From contig DASPIL010000067.1 in NCBI GenBank assembly GCA_035629175.1, forward strand, positions 124,001 to 188,000: 64,000 nucleotides of DNA, read 5' to 3'. The stretch comes from Verrucomicrobiia bacterium (GTDB taxonomy: Bacteria > Verrucomicrobiota > Verrucomicrobiia > Limisphaerales > DASXHY01). A program made the translations under genes and the position numbers. Positions 62,194 through 64,000 of this stretch are shown in pieces; the stretch's first letter is position 1, and each line of letters starts with the position of its first letter. The notes beneath the pieces are model-generated. The model saw only the letters and a list, made by a program, of their open reading frames with translations, was not told where the DNA came from and ran no database searches.

Positions 62194-63585
62194 GTGAACT
62201 CTTTAAAACGTTGCATCACCCGGCTCGCGCCAATCGTTGGTTGGCGCGTGTGGATTCCGGTCATTGCTTTGTCCATGGCGCCTCGGGCTGCCCAGGCGCA
62301 ATCCGGTTCCGGCCTATTCATGCGGAATGCCCAGTTCGTCTTCGCGGGCCTGAACACTAATAATAATCCACTCGCGCTGATCGACGTCGGATTCAAAAGC
62401 CGGCCCGCGTTCGTTGATATCGATGCCGACGGCGACCAGGACCTGTTCGTTGGCAGCATGAACGGAACGATTCATTTTTTCGAAAACGTTGGCACTTCCA
62501 ACAACGCTGTTTTCGCGGACGAGGCGATCACTCCACAGCTGTTCTCCGGTGTCGATGTGGGATCCGACAGCGCGCCGGCGTTTGCTGATCTTGACAGCGA
62601 TGGAGATTTTGATGCCGTCATCGGGCATTTGGGCACGGGCGTGTTTTACTATGAGAACACGGGGGTTTCCAACGCGGCGAATTTCATCCTGCGGACGGGA
62701 ACGAATGATCCGTTCGACGCCGCGCAGGACGGCCTCGGCGGACGGACTTCTCCCACGTTGATTGACATTAACGGCGACGGGAGGGTTGACCTTGTTTCCG
62801 GAACCTCGGGCGGAACCTTGCAATACTGCCAGAATACCGGATCGCTGACCGACCCTGCGTTCACGTTCATGGAAGATGATGAAAATCCCTTCGACGGTAT
62901 TGACGTAGGCATCGAATCGGCGCCGTTCGCTGTGGATCGAAATGGCAATGGGAGACCCGAGGGGTTTCTCGTCGGCCGCCAAAATGCGGAGCTGCGCGTG
63001 GTGGTTCGCAATGGCGTCAACGGTCCGTTTAGGATTCCCGGCGACATGGATAGTTTTCCGCTTGTTGACATCGAGGAAATCGACGGCCGATGCACCCCGG
63101 CGATGGTGGACCTTGACGGCGACGGTTTATGGGAGTTGGTGATAGGCGGGGACCTTGGCAAGGCTTACTACCTGAAGCCAACAGGCCTTTCGTTTTTTTC
63201 GTGGCAGGGCCAATACTTCACGCTGCCAGCACAAGCCACCAACGCTGCTCCAGCCGCCGACCCTGACGGGGATCGCATTGTGAATTTTCTGGAATATGCG
63301 ATCGGCTCATCACCTTTGGTCGCCAGCAACGATTTCCATTTTTCTGCTTCCTTGAACGGCCTGGGTCAGTTCACCTTTTCACTTGCTGTCCGGGATGATG
63401 ATCCGCAACTCGCCCTGGCAGCGCAGGTTTCCGGCAACATCACGTTCGAGGCTCCCACGCTTATCCAACCGGTGGTCAGCGATCCCGACGTTGACGATGG
63501 CCTCAAGACCCTGACTTTTACGGACGTTTCCGGAAATGGCGCAGGCCAGAGCTTCCTGCGTTTGCAGTTCAATGTACAGCCATAA
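62194..63585 (+). CDS. Secreted FG-GAP/VCBS repeat protein (463 aa)
   Basis: A GTG at 62194 is followed by a typical signal peptide ending MAPRAAQA, so it is the likely start rather than a longer frame from 62020. Four or five FG-GAP repeats contain Ca2+ loops (FVDIDADGDQDLFVGSMNG, FADLDSDGDFDAVIG, LIDINGDGRVDLVSG, MVDLDGDGLWELVIG). The C-terminal third has the thrombospondin-type-3-like DPDGDRIVNFLEYAIGSSPL segment used as a linker in many verrucomicrobial secreted proteins and a terminal beta domain. It is likely extracellular; a carbohydrate or surface binding role is inferred. Confidence 0.8.
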   Translation: MNSLKRCITRLAPIVGWRVWIPVIALSMAPRAAQAQSGSGLFMRNAQFVFAGLNTNNNPLALIDVGFKSRPAFVDIDADGDQDLFVGSMNGTIHFFENVGTSNNAVFADEAITPQLFSGVDVGSDSAPAFADLDSDGDFDAVIGHLGTGVFYYENTGVSNAANFILRTGTNDPFDAAQDGLGGRTSPTLIDINGDGRVDLVSGTSGGTLQYCQNTGSLTDPAFTFMEDDENPFDGIDVGIESAPFAVDRNGNGRPEGFLVGRQNAELRVVVRNGVNGPFRIPGDMDSFPLVDIEEIDGRCTPAMVDLDGDGLWELVIGGDLGKAYYLKPTGLSFFSWQGQYFTLPAQATNAAPAADPDGDRIVNFLEYAIGSSPLVASNDFHFSASLNGLGQFTFSLAVRDDDPQLALAAQVSGNITFEAPTLIQPVVSDPDVDDGLKTLTFTDVSGNGAGQSFLRLQFNVQP

Positions 63586-63649
63586 GCGGCGAGGGCGTCC
63601 AGGAACAGCTGCCTCGTGAATGGTAGGGTGGCCGGTGAGTCTTGATTCC

Positions 63650-63960
63650 CGCGCAGACGAGGGGTGCATGGCAAACGACGGCCTCCTGCCCGCCAGTCGC
63701 CAGGAAAGTGCAGCCCTGATTTCAAACGCCATGGATCACGACCCTGCTTACAGGAATTGTCGTGGCGGTGTTCTCCGCAATCTTGTCCGTGCGCGAAGCA
63801 GGAAGCCTCTGCTCGATCGGCACCCTGCTCGCGCTTGTCATTGTCTCGATCAGCGTTCTTGTGCTGGTAGAACGCTCTTGTCGCTTCGTCAATCATCTCT
63901 ATTGCAGCCAACCCCGATGTGTATCGATTCGCCCGACGTTCGGTGTCCCGCTCCAGAAGG
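63650..63960 (+). pseudogene. Decayed APC-family amino-acid permease remnant
   Basis: In one frame MANDGLLPA (63668 onward) matches the MxRDGLLP motif of cationic amino-acid transporters. In the next frame the text continues VARKVQP, a stop, then FQTPWITTLLTGIVVAVFSA and SLCSIGTLLALVIVSISVLVL to about 63850, which fits the two transmembrane helices that follow this motif (compare VHPKFxTPxxTT). A frameshift and a stop thus break the reading. Further 3' weak matches extend to about 63960. No N-terminal nine-helix part is present; the rest is either lost or was never in the window. The absence of an intact gene over the last 415 bases fits this. Confidence 0.6.
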
Positions 63961-64000
63961 GAGTCTCGAGGGTGAATACTCGCGACCAATCCTGCGGGAA

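Noticed and set aside
63366-63989. Leftward frame of 207 codons at the right edge
   Set aside because: It overlaps the end of the FG-GAP gene and the permease remnant; composition is not protein-like.
1-64000. tRNA or rRNA genes
   Set aside because: No cloverleaf with a recognisable T-arm or rRNA core sequence was noticed on reading; this was not a computed search.

Overview
The window looks like chromosomal DNA of a Verrucomicrobiota bacterium, most probably from the Limisphaerales/Pedosphaerales side of the phylum. This is inferred from gene content, not from a marker gene; no rRNA or tRNA gene was recognised. The pointers are GC-rich coding with many GTG/TTG starts, an H-x9-DG type pseudopilin, several large secreted proteins ending in the short 'FFRV/FYRL/YFRA' C-terminal beta domain common in this phylum, a PEP-CTERM-like sorting tail, FG-GAP/VCBS proteins, a GH95 fucosidase and GC-rich intergenic hairpins. 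It reads as an aerobic, Gram-negative polymer degrader with TonB-dependent uptake.

Layout. 1-2429 (-): operon of two envelope proteins, a TPR protein, a FlgN-like coiled-coil protein and the first codons of a response regulator. 2580-11987: HDOD protein, a large secreted M64 metallopeptidase with FG-GAP repeats and a probable frameshift in its signal peptide, the murein-recycling ligase Mpl, a pseudopilin, a coiled-coil protein and a subtilase. 12011-19282 (-): an eight-gene catabolic operon in which almost every stop overlaps the next start (epimerase, short MetE-like protein, class III CoA-transferase, lactonase-type amidohydrolase, Gfo/Idh oxidoreductase, FAH-type hydrolase, RhaT, RhaM). 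19626-28384: ilvH-ilvC with a terminator, a GspC-like protein, an MsbA-type ABC exporter, a large secreted protein of unknown function, MTA phosphorylase, a DUF2934 protein and a ferritin-like protein. 28523-31231: a second, multidomain subtilase.

31302-40413: heavy-metal (Cu/Ag type) efflux locus with two Cys/His-rich small proteins, a metal-binding CYS-rich protein, CusC, CusB and CusA. CusA carries a C-terminal DUF3347 domain that is normally attached to CusB. The operon is split between cusB and cusA by an island made of a DUF559 nuclease gene bracketed by long, nearly identical ~190-bp repeats; another copy lies just after cusA and in front of an AraC regulator. 40811-52455: AraC regulator, PQQ-type sugar dehydrogenase, GH95 fucosidase divergent from a siderophore uptake operon (TonB-dependent receptor, PKHD hydroxylase, PepSY membrane protein, repeat protein). 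52460-58991: Tat-exported alkaline phosphatase, a TonB-ExbB-ExbD-coiled-coil operon that can energise the receptor, and an S46 dipeptidyl-peptidase. 58966-63585: PadR regulator with a HAAS-TM-VIT-VWA-PEP-CTERM membrane protein, and an FG-GAP protein. The right end holds the decayed remains of an APC amino-acid permease.

The most promising candidates for undescribed biology are the DUF559/repeat island inside the metal operon, the eight-gene sugar-acid operon with its CoA-transferase and MetE-like protein, the CusA-DUF3347 fusion, and the PadR/HAAS-VIT-VWA sortable protein.
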